Shown here one piece after another: positions 1 to 11,034 of a stretch of DNA of 64,000 nt. Under the pieces are notes generated by a model, which saw only the letters and a program-made list of their open reading frames with translations, was not told where the DNA came from and ran no database searches. Made by a program: the position numbers and the translations under genes. Every line of letters begins with the position of its first letter. Positions within the stretch are counted from its first letter, which is position 1. Source of the stretch: Gentiana macrophylla (Eukaryota > Streptophyta > Magnoliopsida > Gentianales > Gentianaceae); contig CM047813.1 of the NCBI GenBank assembly GCA_026214975.1, forward strand, positions 27,536,797-27,600,796. Reading direction: 5' to 3'.

Positions 1-953
1 GCTGAATCAACTCTTCACTAAGGCTAGCAAGTATGATGTCATCCACATATACCAATAAGGCAATAAATGACTGTCCTGACCCTTTTGTGAATAGACTGTG
101 GTCATGTTTGGATTGAATGAATCCTTGAGCCTCCAATGATTCAGTCAAATTGCAATTACATTGTCTGTTGGCTCTTTTGAGGCATATAATGATTTGGTAA
201 GTTTGCAAACTTGGTTTGGTTTGGATGCTGCACAACCTGGGGTTAGCTGCATATATACTTCTTCATGTAAATATGAAGAAATGTAGTGTTGACATCCATT
301 TGTTGTAGATGCCAATTATTGGTTGCTGCTGCTACAGGTAAGGTTCTGACAGTAGTGACCTTGATAACAGGGGAAAAGGTTTCTTGATAATCAATCCTAT
401 ATGTCCGAGTGTAGCCTTTTGCTACTAGTCTAGCTTTGTATCTCTCTACTGATCCATCAGGATTATGTTTGATTTTGTACACCCATTTGCACCCTATGGT
501 TTCTTGTCTGGGGGTAGATCAACTATTTCCCATGTGTGAGTCTTTTGTATAGCTTCAATTTCTATGTTCATTGCCTCCTTCATTCATCATTCTTGATGGT
601 TTGATTGTAGGTTTTAGGCTCTTTAACAGCATCAATAGCATTAATGAATCTGGCATAGTCTGCTGAACATTGTGAGCACCCCCTTGATAAAAGGTTGGTG
701 ATTTTCTTGTTCTAGTGGATCTTCTTAGTTGTGTAGGTTTAGGTGCCTGATTTACTGGTGCGTGCTCTTCATTAGATGCCTCAGCTGCAGTTGACCCTAT
801 ATTTGGCTGGTCTGCTGATTCATTCAGCAGATCATCAAAAGTGTCCATTACTGGTAAAGGAACGGGCATGTCAGCAGGATATCTAGCCTTGCCTAACACC
901 TGTTGAAATAAAGTAAAAATAAGTCTCATAAAATTGAGTATTTCTAGCAACAA
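1..953 (-). pseudogene. copia-1 reverse transcriptase N-terminal half and IN-RT linker
   Basis: From 482 down to 243 the frame reads [24 protein letters not shown] and then [14 protein letters not shown], the fingers and first catalytic aspartate region of copia RT. The palm motif YVDD is readable on the minus strand at 49-38 in another frame. From 953 to 555 comes the acidic, low-complexity linker between integrase and RT, including RRSTRTRKSPTFYQGG, a stretch typical just before RT. Frameshifts near 240 and 550 break it. The family reaction is RNA-templated DNA synthesis in the particle. Confidence 0.85.
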
Positions 954-1640
954 AGATATCTTTGTTGGTAATGTCTAAGAGAATAACACCCTTAGATGTA
1001 TTTGAATTCCCAAGATAGACACAAGTCCTACATCTTGAGTCAAATTTTGTTCTATAATGCTGAAGTGTACAAGAAAAAACTAAGCAACCAAAGACTTTAA
1101 ACACATAATAGCCTGGTTTAGAGCCATAAAGCACTTTATGTGGAGTGCTTTCCTTCAGCAGTGGTGTAGGTGTAGCATTAATCAAATTTACAGCATGTAA
1201 AAGACAGAAGCCCTAATATTCAATGGGTAGATTACTCTGGAACCTCAAACCTCTTGCCATATTCAGTAGATGCTGATGTTTCCTTTCAACAATACCATTT
1301 TGCTCAGGTGTACTTACACATGATGTCTGATGTATGATACCCTGCTGAGCATAAAAGTCGGTGAGTTGAAATTTTACACCATTGTCAGATCTAATTACTT
1401 TAATAATCTTGTGAAACTGAGTAGAAACAAATTTAACAAAAGATTTAACAAGGTCAGAGGCTTCAGATTTGTGCCTTATAAGAAAAACCCAAGTAAATCT
1501 AGAAAATCATCTACAACAGTAAGAAAATATTGTTGTCCATTTACCGTATACTGTCTCAAGGGACCCAAAATGTCCATATGAACAAGGTCAAAAATAGCAT
1601 TTACAGCAGTAGTACTTAAAGGAAAAGGATTTTTCTTCAG
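883..1640 (-). pseudogene. copia-1 integrase
   Basis: Reading down from about 1,590, the core shows DLVHMDILGP, then FLTVVDDF, RSDNGVKF and TPEQNGIVERKHQ. The three catalytic acidic residues (D, D, E) are therefore all still encoded, with at least one base lost around 1,500. The C-terminal part (1,185-883) has HKVLYGSKPGYYVFKVFGCLVFS and CVYLGNS, the copia GKGY-like region. Integrase joins cDNA ends to chromosomal DNA. This copy is inactive because of the frameshifts. Confidence 0.85.
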
Positions 1641-2279
1641 TTTAGCCATAGGGCAGACATAACAAAGATCAGGATTACAAAATTTGACATCAGCATACTG
1701 TGAACTAATGACTTGCAGTCTTTTATCTGAAAAGTGTCATAGTCTATAATGCCATAAAAGAGCATCATCTAATCTATCAGATAAAATATGATTTTCTCAG
1801 CATTGGAAACATAAAGTCTTATTGGTTGATCCATTACATAGAGTCCTCTGTGTAACTCAACTGAACCAATCACTTTCTTCTTCTTGTCCTGCAAAACGCA
1901 CTTGTTAGTAGAAAAAACAGATGTACCTTTTGTATGGTTAATAAAATAAGGTAAAGATAAAAGGTTATACTTAAAACCAGGAATGCAAAACACATCATTT
2001 AGGACCAATTGAGGGTTTACCTTTGTCCTATATGAGTGACAAAGACATTATTTCCATTAGACAGTCCCATTTTTATACCAGATGAAGGTTTGGGATTGTT
2101 AATAGATCTAATGATCCTACAATTTGATCTGTGGCGCTAGAGTCCAAGATCCATTGTATTGATCTTACTAAATTTAGGTCACATGTTCCTGTAGCAGGTG
2201 AGTAGTGTGTGACAATATCAACAGGTTGACTAACAACAAATCCTGCTTGTCTAGGAGGATCATTCAGCAGAGCCATCAA
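1641..2279 (-). pseudogene. copia-1 protease and pre-integrase domain
   Basis: The 2,279-2,073 frame contains WILDSSATDQIVG, which matches the copia aspartic protease active site (usually D-S-G-A-S/T-D-H); Gly is replaced by Ser here. The 2,008-1,769 frame (FCIPGFKYNLLSLPYFI) is the protease C-terminus, where VPGFKFNLLS is typical. It runs into the GAG-pre-integrase segment and a HHCC remnant near 1,660-1,740. A frameshift separates the two pieces near 2,040. Confidence 0.8.
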
Positions 2280-2365
2280 CTTGTCGAGTTACTGTGCAGT
2301 AAGATTGGGAAACCCTGGTCCAGCAGACCTAATTGGTTGATCTTCTTCTGCTGATTGTTTTTCTT

Positions 2366-3260
2366 CTACCATATTGGCTCTTTTTGACTTGAAACCAGGA
2401 GGAAATCCATGCTTCTTGTAGCAAGTCTCCTCAGTATGACCATTGAATCCACGGAAACTACACTGCATCTTCTTGGTGTTTTTACGTTTGGGATTTGCAG
2501 CAGAGTTAGGTTTGCTGGCAATTTGATTTTGTCCTCGTCCATTCTTTTATGAAAAGAGAACCATGGAATCTTGATTCTTGGCCTTGTTAGCCACATATAA
2601 CTTCTGTCTTTTATATTTGATTGCCATTGCAAAGGCATCATGAATTTCTGGAAAGGGCGCCATCAACATTGCCTGTGAGACCATTGGCTCAAATTCATCC
2701 TTCAAACCTTTAAGGAATTTCATGACATGTTCAACCTCCATATGATCCATCAGATTGCTAATTGCATTGCAGTGACATTGAGGATCACAAGAACAAACCT
2801 TTACAGGCCTAATAGTCTTGATTTCTTCCCATAGAATCATTAACTTTGTGAAATATTGATTGACAGAATCTGTGCCTTGTTTCAGCAGATGCATTTCTTC
2901 AAGAAGATTTGAAAGTCTTAAGGCATCAACAATTGAAATTCTTGTTGCAAGAATCTTCCAAACTGCATGTGCATTCTTGAAATACTTCAAACTTTGTGCA
3001 ATGGTGTTCTCTATAGAATTTAAGATCCATGATCTCACCATTGTATCACATTTCCTTCATGCATGGAAATCTGCTGAATCTGCTTCTGGCCTTTTAATTG
3101 TACTGTCTACAAGCCAATTTTATTCTTGGTGATTAACACCATCTCCATGGATTATAGTTGTTGCCATTCATCAATGGCTGAACAAAACCAAAGAAGGATT
3201 CTCATTTGGATGAACATAGAATGGACTGAAGGGACTTATTTCTTGTTTCTTAGCTGCCAT
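2366..3260 (-). pseudogene. copia-1 gag
   Basis: The likely start is the ATG at 3,260, reading MAAKKQEISPFSPFYVHPNENPSL, a common copia gag N-terminus, but it meets a stop after about 30 codons. The central part (3,041-2,547) has SIENTIAQSLKYFKNAHAVWKIL and MKFLKGLKDEFEPMVSQAML, the capsid (UBN2/Retrotran_gag) region. The nucleocapsid knuckle around 2,465-2,415 reads C-S-F-R-x4-H-x4-C, so the second cysteine of the CCHC motif is arginine. The frameshifts and the lost cysteine mark a dead gene. Confidence 0.85.
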
Positions 3261-3460
3261 GGCTATCAAGAACTCTAGAATTGATCACAAATCAATCAAT
3301 GATAGTGAAAAATCTGATCAAGAACTGATCAAAAACAGGGAAAGAGATGACAGTCTACTCTCAAAAAACTGAAAACTCAGAAAAATGAAGAACACTCTCA
3401 AGATTCTTCAAAGATTGGAGGAAAAAACGCAGGAAAGCATTCATAAATTCTCATATTCCT

Positions 3461-3472
3461 GCTCTGATACCA
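3461..3472 (-). other. Primer-binding site of copia-1
   Basis: The minus strand reads TGGTATCAGAGC directly next to the LTR end (...CTTCATCA). This is the standard complement to the 3' end of plant initiator tRNA-Met used by copia elements, and it fixes the LTR edge at 3,473. Confidence 0.9.
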
Positions 3473-3709
3473 TGATGAAGTTTATAGAATTATAAACTCA
3501 AAATAAAATTCGGAATTATTATTGATCAACTAAAAGTTACTAGTTGGATTTACTATGCGGCTGATCATGGGGTATTTATAGCTTCATACTCCTCATGAAT
3601 CAGTTAGAAGTACGTTACAAACAGTTATAACAGATTACAACAGAATAACCGTTTTCTACATTACACTATATTAAACTAATCAGCAGGCTGCTAAGTTTTT
3701 ATACTTTCA
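3473..3709 (-). repeat. 5' LTR of copia-1
   Basis: The inner edge is set by the primer site. The outer edge is chosen at the TGAAAGTATAAA end near 3,709 and is uncertain by tens of bases. A TATA box (minus CTATAAATACC, 3,582-3,572) lies in the middle. The AACGGTTATTCTG...GTTATAAC region resembles the LTR at 13,951-14,340. Confidence 0.65.
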
Positions 3710-3953
3710 AGCAATTTCAAAGAGTCACCGATTCTTATAATCACAAGAGTCTTTGGTATCTTCATATGATCGACAAAAAGTGCACTCAAGATTCTATCGC
3801 CTTTTATCAGAATAAGATGGGCAATCTCTACCAACATTTGCCGAATTTTTATTTTTTTAAAATAATGTTCACACAAGGGTTCGACACTTGTACAATTTTT
3901 TTTAAATAACGTTCACCTAGGGTTCGATCCTATGACCTCTGGCTCCGATATCA

Positions 3954-4057
3954 TGTTAAGATCAAGCGCTTACCGTTCTACTAAAACCAATTGATGTTAG
4001 TAAAGACGCTACTATATTTTTTTATATATTCAAGAGTGTGAACAATCTCTCACAACA
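3954..4057 (-). repeat. Short LTR of a TRIM-like element
   Basis: On the minus strand a 104-bp segment starts TGTTGTGAGAG, ends CTTAACA and is followed directly by TGATATCGGAGCC, a variant initiator tRNA-Met primer site. Such very short LTRs are typical of terminal-repeat retrotransposons in miniature. The second LTR was not found; the expected interior (3,710-3,953) holds no ORF. A diverged LTR of a larger element is the alternative. Confidence 0.45.
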
Positions 4058-4356
4058 CATTTGCTTATATGGCATCCGAAATTTCCAGACATTCGAGCAA
4101 CTCATGGCCAAATAATGTTGTTAAACCGTGTGATTGTGGGTTAAGGATGCGGATAAGGACTTAAAAGGAAGGTTTTTCTCATGTCCAAGTCTCCAAGATA
4201 CACAATAAGATGAATTTCCATTTTAGTGTTTTTTTTTTATGGAAAATTAGGGATAAGGACACAATCTGAAATATTTTTAAGTAACATGACAACTACATAT
4301 TTTTTTATAGGAGGAAGAACAATCGCATAATTTTTATAAATGGAGAAGACAATGAC

Positions 4357-4542
4357 AGTGAATCCCAAAATCGGTGAATCTCCCAGTGAATCCCGAAATC
4401 GGTGAATTTTGACAAAGTGAATTTGACAGTGAATCCTTAAAATTAGTGAATTTAACGATGAATTTTGAAAATTAGTGAATTTCGACGATGAATTTCGTCA
4501 ATGAATTTAAATAATGAATTTCGAACACAAGTGAATTTCGAC
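4357..4542. repeat. Degenerate short tandem repeats of a GTGAATTTCGAC-like unit
   Basis: About a dozen imperfect copies of (A/G)TGAAT(T/C)(T/C)CGA-type units 12-17 bp long follow each other, with phrases such as GTGAATCCCGAAATCGGTG and ATGAATTTCG. Copies decay toward the right. No coding capacity. Confidence 0.6.
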
Positions 4543-5174
4543 AAAAATAAATAGTTTTGTCTTTTTGCAAAAGTTTCAAAAAACTGTCCTTCTACTCAAT
4601 TGATGAAATATTTTTGTCCTTCTCCCTCATTCCCCCTTTTTTTTAAAGTTGCTTAATTGATCAGATTACCAAAAATACCATTTCTTTAAAATAAAAATAA
4701 AAAAACCAAAAATACCATTCCAGTTTAAAGTTGGGTATGTAGTATGTTGCTATGTTTATTTTGTATGTGTATAGTATGGTGTATAAATTTCTACAATACA
4801 TATACAGTTCACGTATTCTGATGTATTTGTATTTTATGTGGATTTGAATAGTTTGTAATCAGTAAAATACATATATATTCTTATGGTTTATAAATTCAAC
4901 TACAAGTGCTCTAAGACAAATGACTTTTTTTGTTGGTCCATAAAAATGAAAAACTACATGATGTATTCCTTAAAGAAACCAAATTTCTTCCCGGTATTAT
5001 TTGAAGATGTATCATCAAATGAATGAAATTAAAAAATATATTTACTGTGCAATTTATAGTTGCCTAGAAATTGAATCACCGACTTCTAAAAGAACACTGA
5101 ATTGCCAAAAATAGGCGATTCTTTAATTTTATTTTTTATTCTTCAATTTTTATTTTTAATTTTTTTGTAGTTGT
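4543..5174. other. AT-rich intergenic spacer
   Basis: No ORF with family features, no terminal repeats and no RNA gene could be recognised. It contains A/T runs and a short repeat (ACCAAAAATACCATT twice, near 4,670 and 4,710). Confidence 0.5.
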
Positions 5175-5570
5175 TCTTTCAACGGAGGAGTTAGTCATTT
5201 TCTGGGCTCCTCTCTCCGCTTGGAGGTGACGGTCAACGGTGCGGTTCTCCGGCGGTGACTTCCGGTTGCCATGGTTTCATCCATTGATCTTAATCCGTTT
5301 TCAGTCTGTTCTTTTTTTGTTTTGTGTTTGGGTTGCTTTGTATGGCCTTTATGGGGCTTTACTTTTGTGAAAGCGTTTTTGTGAGCATGTTGTTTTGATA
5401 GTCAATTATGTTTAGTTTCTTTGTACCTAGTCTTTTAGCTTTGGTTCCTTTGTCTTCGTGTTTGTTCGGGTGGTTCCCGACTTTGTGCGGTATTTTCCGG
5501 CTTTGTGTCTGTATTTTCCGGCGTTAGTCCGATTTTCTAATAAAACTTTCGTCTTTTCAAGAAAAAAAAT
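5175..5570 (+). repeat. Possible 3' end of a LINE or other retroposed transcript
   Basis: This is a G+T-rich island in AT-rich surroundings, with phrases such as GGTTCCTTTGTCTTCG, CGGCTTTGTGTCTG and finally TCTAATAAAACTTTCGTC followed by AAGAAAAAAAA. A T-rich 3' tail ending in AATAAA and poly(A) is what plant L1 LINE 3' UTRs look like. No RT ORF precedes it and no target duplication was identified, so this is a tentative call. Confidence 0.35.
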
Positions 5571-5598
5571 GTAGTTTAGAAACCGTATTTGTGTTTAA

Positions 5599-5881
5599 GA
5601 GCACTTGCAGTAGACTTTTAAATAATGTATTTTAGAGATTTTAACACGAAAAATAATACAACAGCAGATACTTTATTTTTACAGTAAACTACAGATTCTG
5701 TAAAATTTCATTTACATATACCGTATTGAATCAGATTCTATAAACTTGTCTTTATATCTACCACATTATATAAAATATAAAGTCAGATATATTTTATCTT
5801 AAATAAAAATCCTATAAACCAGAAAAATATGAGTTAAGGGTATAATAAAAAATTCTTTAATAGTATCTAACGTGAATGCTT
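5599..5881. mobile_element. PIF/Harbinger-like MITE
   Basis: The left end GAGCACTTGCAGTAGACT pairs imperfectly with the inverted right end (AAGCATTCACGTTAGATACT read inward). The 283-bp segment is flanked by TAA on both sides (5,596-5,598 and 5,882-5,884), the 3-bp target preference of PIF/Harbinger. The interior is AT-rich and non-coding, as in Tourist-like MITEs. The short target and diverged termini leave room for coincidence. Confidence 0.45.
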
Positions 5882-5902
5882 TAAAAGAAAAGTGTGAGCT
5901 TC

Positions 5903-5932
5903 AAAAAAAAAAAAAAATATATATATATATAT
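5903..5932. repeat. Poly(A) plus (AT)n simple repeat
   Basis: A run of about 15 A residues passes straight into seven AT dinucleotides. It could be the tail of an old retroposon, but nothing upstream identifies one. Confidence 0.8.
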
Positions 5933-6743
5933 GGCCACCGGAGTGAGTGGTGGGTCAAGAGTCAAGATCAATATTCCAATGTAAAACTACCTTGTAGAGT
6001 TAAAACTGAAATAAGAATGGAAAGATAAAGAAATATGTTAATTGGTACAACTCCTTACAACGGTTGAATTGCTAGGGACACGCGAAGCGATAACTTACCC
6101 GTCTAAAGGCAAAAGGAGAATAATAGGTTTACTTTATTACGTCTACATCGATTTAACATCATTATTATCTCACAACATATTTTTTATTTATAGATTTGCA
6201 AAAAACTCGGAACAATCACAACTATAAAATTATCTAAAATATAAACACACTGTAGACTTGAGGGAGTAACTCTATCACTATATGAATTACCCGGTTTGAT
6301 TTTCTTGTAAGAATTTGTGGTGGCAAGACACGCAAGTGATTAAGTGAACATAAATTGAAATAAATTTTCGCAACTGTCACGAGTATGTAGTCAGAACATT
6401 GAATAATGTGATTGACAATCTGAATTCTAAAATGTTTTTTTTTTTATAGTTTTTTTAAAAAAAAGTTATCTGGTTACTTTTGTATCCATACATATCCCCT
6501 ACATTAAAAATACTATATCCGTTTCAAAATATAAATCTATATTTAAGATTTTTAACATAAATTAAGAAAATTGATTAAATTGATTGTGTGCATTAATTTT
6601 AATGGAAAAGTTTAAAATGAAATATTTGACTATTATTAATGCAGAATAGTGAAAAACGGGTGGATAGATAATAAATAAGAGATAAAAGAAAAAAATGTAA
6701 TAAATACTTTCTTGGGTTATTTAAATGAATTTACATTATAGAA
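5933..6743. other. AT-rich spacer without recognisable genes
   Basis: No family-level coding match. A line near 6,250 (GTAGACTTGAGGGAGTA) and one near 6,515 (ATCCGTTTCAAAATATA) resemble ends of Stowaway/Tourist MITEs, but no matching opposite ends were found, so no element is called. Confidence 0.5.
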
Positions 6744-6755
6744 CAAAACAAAAAG

Positions 6756-6848
6756 GACTTTTAACAGTTTTAGGACCTCATGTTTTACCATTGTGTCAAA
6801 ATTGATCATTATCTTTTAAAATGACAATTTTAGGATATCATGTTTGTG

Positions 6849-6884
<36 letters not shown>

Positions 6885-7042
6885 ATTTCAAATTTTCGCC
6901 TAAAGTTAACTATGAAAACATGTTAAGTTGGACGGAATATTTGAAAGTGTCAAAATTTCCTTTAAAAGTAACATTTTTAGGACCTAATGTTTTAACTTTT
7001 TGTTAAAATTGACCCTTATATTTTAAAACAACAATTTTAGGA

Positions 7043-7075
<33 letters not shown>

Positions 7076-7262
7076 CTTTCCAGTTTTAGTACAATTTTAA
7101 ATATTCCGTCAAATTTTAAATTTGACGTTAACTTAGACAGAAATTTCGAAGTTGTCCTAAAACTGAAAAAAAAAACAACACATGGTCCTAAAATTGTCAT
7201 TTTAAAATATAAGGTCAATTTTGACACAATTAAAAACATGAGTCTTAAAATCATTAAAAGCC
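6756..7262. mobile_element. MULE-like MITE with long terminal inverted repeats
   Basis: The left end GACTTTTAACAGTTTTAGG and the right end (inward GGCTTTTAATGATTTTAAG) begin inverted repeats about 80 bp long that share TGTCAAAATTGA and AAAATGACAATTTTAGG. Both flanks carry CAAAACAAAAAG (6,744-6,755 and 7,263-7,274), consistent with a Mutator-type target duplication of 9 bp or more, though the sequence is low-complexity. A second forward copy of the arm lies inside (6,975-7,045). Two T-tracts of about 30 bases sit at 6,851-6,881 and 7,047-7,075. Confidence 0.6.
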
Positions 7263-8591
7263 CAAAACAAAAAGTTAAACGAACATATTTTTTTGGCATA
7301 AATGTAATACTATAAAATTTATGTTTGAGCTTTGTTTGACATATTGTTTTTTTTAAAGAAATACTATATAATATTTGAACTCGACTTGTTTATATAAACT
7401 ATAATACCCGAAATTTGTAATTAAGGATTTTTGAGTTATTTTAACTCTTTTAGCAAAAAAAAATAATACAGGCCTCAACAAGGAGAGGTCGCTAATCCCG
7501 AAACACCCCCCCCCCCCCCCCTCAAACACCTATAAAAGTCTCTAATTTCACATCTGTATTACTTTACAACTTTTCCCAAACACTAAAAATAACACCTGCA
7601 AATTTAGGCGATTTTCTTCATTCAAAATTCGTCTTTTCGAGATCTATTCATTCTGTCTTCGCAGTTGATTAACCACACACGGATCAAGGCATTCAAGAGC
7701 ATTAATTGTTGTATCAACATTCAACCTGCATTTTCTTGGCTATTTATTGTTTTGTGCAATTTTCTGAATTTGCATCGCAGTTGACTTCCATTAGAGGTAA
7801 TGATTATATTATTGAAGTGTTAGGTTAAATTTATGATTTAAATACACACTTGAACGTTATGCAATTAATTATTTAAAGCACCATTTTCGACATTGTTGCA
7901 AAAATTTAATCGATCTGTAGAAATTCTAGGGACCCCCAAGGTTGCGGTGTGTATGACCACCGAGGTAGCGGCCTCACCACCGAACCGGCGGTCCTACTAC
8001 TGGTCTGATGGTCTTGATTCCAACCCGCCATCCCTGGTGCCACAACAACGGTAGAACCGGTTCCTAATTTCTCCAGCGGATTGTCAGTTTTTACACATTA
8101 AATCGTACACGATCATGTAGGGTCCAGTCAGCATTTATTTTTACAGTATATATCAATTTGTATTATTTTACTGTATCCCATGTAGTAATTTTGAATGCAT
8201 GTTTGGATCATTTGCATTACACATGTCAGATTAGTCTTGGTTAAGTATTGACATACTCTTATTTTGCTATGAGTTGTCGATAATCTTCAACATCCTGTGA
8301 CGTGCCCCACGTCTGGGGGTTAATAATTCATGCGGATGTAAGGTCGAAATTTAAGTGCCCACCCATGGGTTGAAATAATTAACATGCCAGTTAGGTTTCC
8401 ATTTATTTATGAGTAATTAGCGCAAAACACCTCTATCTTTGGGTCAACTTTGGGACTTGCCCCGTATCTTTAAATTTATTACTTTTAACCTCTATCTTGC
8501 GTAATATTTTGCAACAAACACCCTTTTTTGTACTTAACGTTAAATGAAACGGAAAATACGTGTTTGTCATTCACTCGCCATCAACATTTCA

Positions 8592-10203
8592 TGTTCTCGG
8601 TGAAATTTATGGTTTTTATCGCATTATTAGAGAACAATATCTTTCGTATTTTAGTAATTTTTAGAGAAAATTATATGTGTAAGGCGTGAATTTGAATAAT
8701 GGGTTTAGAAGTGTCAAAAGTGTAATTTGGGCGCTTTTATGTGTTAAATTTATTGAATTATTATTATTTGGGGATGACTACATGTTTTCCATGTTTTATC
8801 TATTATGTAGATGCTTAATTTCGAGTGCATAAAGAGGATAAATGAGGCTCAATTCGAATTATAAGAGATAAATATGGAATTGGCTTGAAGAAGAATGGAT
8901 AACTATGAAGAAATCCGATCTCAAAGATATTGGACGGGCGTCCACCGATCCAGCATTTAGCGCCCGAGAGTGAATCAAGCGTCCATGAAGGGTCCAGTCA
9001 TATTTTACATACTGAGTCTCCGGGACGTAAGTTTAACGAGCGGCTCGAATCTCCGTCCAAATAAATGAACGAGCGCCCATGACCTTGGGCGGGCGTCCAA
9101 AGGCCGACTTAACCCTAGCCGACCTAAAATCCTATAAATAGCAAAGTGTATTAGACCCTGTGGGACATCCCATACGCATTATTCACTCATAACAAACCCT
9201 AGCGACCGCATTATTCAAAGAGGAGAGAAAAAGATGTATCTCTCCATTCCAATGATTATGTCTAACAACATGATTGTTGGCTAAACGCATAGCAGTGGAA
9301 CAACCGGAGGATATCACATCAACGTCATCACAACCATGATTTGTTAGTTTATCTTTAGTTATGATTTTGAATACTTTGTTTTATTTATCGTTTGAATCCC
9401 GATTTATTGGTTAAGAGTTTCATTAGATAGGAATGTCAATGAACTTCTATGTTGTTTGAATTTTTATGGAAATATAATTCAACAATAGGTTTAATTCAAT
9501 CGATACAATTGATGTTATTTTGAGGAATCATATATCGTTAGTTGGGTATTACAATTTGGGAACGAATTGTTGATCTTGTGATGAATGTTATTTGTTTTTC
9601 TTGGAAAAGTAAACAAACCCTAGAAATTGATCTAAAGGAATTTAGTCGGTTTCGTGATTGATCATACCAATAAAACTGTATTCGAATCATAAACTGGTTG
9701 TTTGATTGTTGAGTGATAGATTCTAGGTGTTCTACTGTCTCCCCTTTATAATTTGATACAAAAAATCGTTTGCTTCAACATTAGTTTTAAGTTCTAGTTT
9801 TTAGAACCCTAGAGCAACTTTTCTGCCTATTTTCTGTTTCTGATCGTATCCAGGCGGCTGCTCATTTAATCAACGTTCATCCATTGCTTTAAATTTGGGC
9901 GCTGCTTCACTATAGTGAACGTTCGTCCCAACCTTCCTCTGTCTTTCTTTTTTTTTTTACTGCTTATTTTTAGTTGCTGTTTTATTTTCTTTCCTTTAGT
10001 TTTTAGTTTATTTCTTAGGTTTAGTTTATAGTTAGATTAACCTTAGTTTTAGGTAATAGTTCGTGACATAACCAACTTAGGAGTTATACCTCAATCTGAT
10101 AACTATACGATTCCCTTAGGACGACTCGGCAACACCTTATACTACGTACCTTATACTTGGGGTGTTCCGATAATATAAATTTAAAACACGCTTTCAACGA
10201 ACA
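8592..10203 (+). mobile_element. Solo LTR, family A, copy 1 (inside the MULE)
   Basis: It begins TGTTCTCGGTGAAATTTATGG and ends CAACGAACA, with TTTCA on both sides (8,587-8,591 and 10,204-10,208): a clean 5-bp duplication. The 1,612-bp length, TATA box (TATAAATA, 9,133) and clustered GGACGGGCGTCC-type motifs match the solo LTR at 25,591-27,132. There is no internal region, so the element was lost by LTR-LTR recombination. The end CAACACCTTATAC...CTTGGGGTGTTCC is the style of Athila/Tat LTRs. Confidence 0.85.
8932..9140 (+). promoter_or_regulatory. Family A GC-rich motif cluster plus TATA box
   Basis: GGACGGGCGTCC (8,932-8,943) and GGGCGGGCGTCC (9,087-9,098) bracket weaker copies (AAGCGTCCATG, ACGAGCGCCCATG). 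The second ends 34 bp before TATAAATA (9,133-9,140). The spacing suggests LTR promoter elements. The motif core is near-palindromic (GGACG..CGTCC). Function is inferred from position only. Confidence 0.6.
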
Positions 10204-10812
10204 TTTCACGGCTTAACAATAAAAATAAAAATAAACATTATTTTTATTATTTCCCCAAAATCATCGTTCATTCTCAACCCAATTGTCGAATACCAACCCC
10301 TTGTCATTCCTGATTTCTAATTTCCCTTCCCCATCTACAAAAACTTCTAATTCCCTTCCCATCAATAGAAGATTAATCAATCGTGAGTACTTTCTCTTAA
10401 CACCGCCGAGTTTCTACCGGCGCCAGCGAGAATTGTGCTCAAGATAACACTTCGAGAAATGGGTGTTGAGCAACCTATTTCTAGAAACATTGCTTCAAAC
10501 ATCATTTAAAGGCTGATGAAGAAAATGACGAACAACTATTCACCTAAGAGAGAGATGGGAAATAAAATGGCAGAGGCAATGTTGGCCGACAAATTAGGAT
10601 TTAATAGGAGAGGGGATTTAATAGGAGAGGGGGATTTAATTGCGCAAAAAATAGCTGATTAATTTAACGTTGAGGAAGAAAATGGTTTAAGGGGATTTAT
10701 TTGATTAAAAGAAGTACAAAAAGAAAAAATGTGAAAACGCGTGAAATGTTGATGTATAGTGAATGACAAACGCGTACTTTCTGTTTCATTTAACGTCAAA
10801 TTCGAAAAAGAA

Positions 10813-11034
10813 TGTTTGTTGCAAAATATTACATAAGATAGATGGTAAAAATGTTAAATTTAAAGATGCATGGCAAGTCCCAAAATTGACCCATAGATAA
10901 GGGTGTTTTGCGCTAATAAAAGGGTGTTTGTTGCAAAAGATTACACAAGATAGAATATAAAAATGCTAAATTCAAAGATACATGGCAAATCCCAAAGTTG
11001 ACCCATAGATAGAGGTGTTTTGCGCTAAATACTC
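10813..11034. repeat. Duplicated right terminus of the MULE
   Basis: Two copies of the outer 112 bp follow each other (10,813-10,924 and 10,925-11,034). Both run from TGTTTGTTGCAAAA through GGTGTTTTGCGCTAA. Only the outer one adjoins the target duplication. The copies differ at scattered bases, so the duplication is not recent. Confidence 0.8.

Larger units (their letters stand above)
1..3709 (-). mobile_element. Ty1/copia retrotransposon, copy 1, cut by the left window edge
   Basis: On the minus strand the order is LTR (3,709-3,473), primer site, gag, protease, integrase and the start of reverse transcriptase. PR-IN-RT is the copia order. The part after the RT catalytic motif, with RNase H and the 3' LTR, lies beyond base 1. 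Every domain is recognisable but split over several frames, so the copy cannot make a full polyprotein. Its gag start and LTR resemble the second copia fragment at 13,951-14,589, so both are one family or two close ones. Confidence 0.9.
8411..11034. mobile_element. Non-autonomous MULE with 9-bp target duplication
   Basis: The ends are GAGTAATTAGCGCAAAACACC and, inverted, GAGTATTTAGCGCAAAACACC. The arms stay complementary for about 180 bp (TTTGGGTCAACTTTGGGACTTGCC, TTGCAACAAACA, TCATTTAACGT). The exact 9-bp duplication TTTATTTAT flanks it (8,402-8,410 and 11,035-11,043), diagnostic for Mutator-like transposons. Without the nested solo LTR the element is about 1 kb. The core (10,209-10,740) has no transposase; its G+C-richer stretch at 10,400-10,620 could be captured host sequence, but I cannot name a source. 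Confidence 0.85.

Noticed and set aside
3905..3970. tRNA-derived SINE suggested by GGTTCGATCC and GGCTCCGATATCATG
   Set aside because: The box-B-like string lacks a properly spaced box A, and the layout fits a primer site next to a short LTR better.
6240..6560. Stowaway/Tourist MITE ends (GACTTGAGGGAGTA; ATCCGTTTCAAAATATA)
   Set aside because: No matching inverted partners or TA/TWA duplication found at a sensible distance.
6821..7299. ORFs through the poly-T tracts encoding poly-Phe or poly-Lys
   Set aside because: Products of homopolymers within a MITE; no family features.
7506..7521. C-run and the G-run at 15,726 as functional G-quadruplex sites
   Set aside because: Pure homopolymers that are prone to sequencing error; the paired SIRE LTR has a shorter run.
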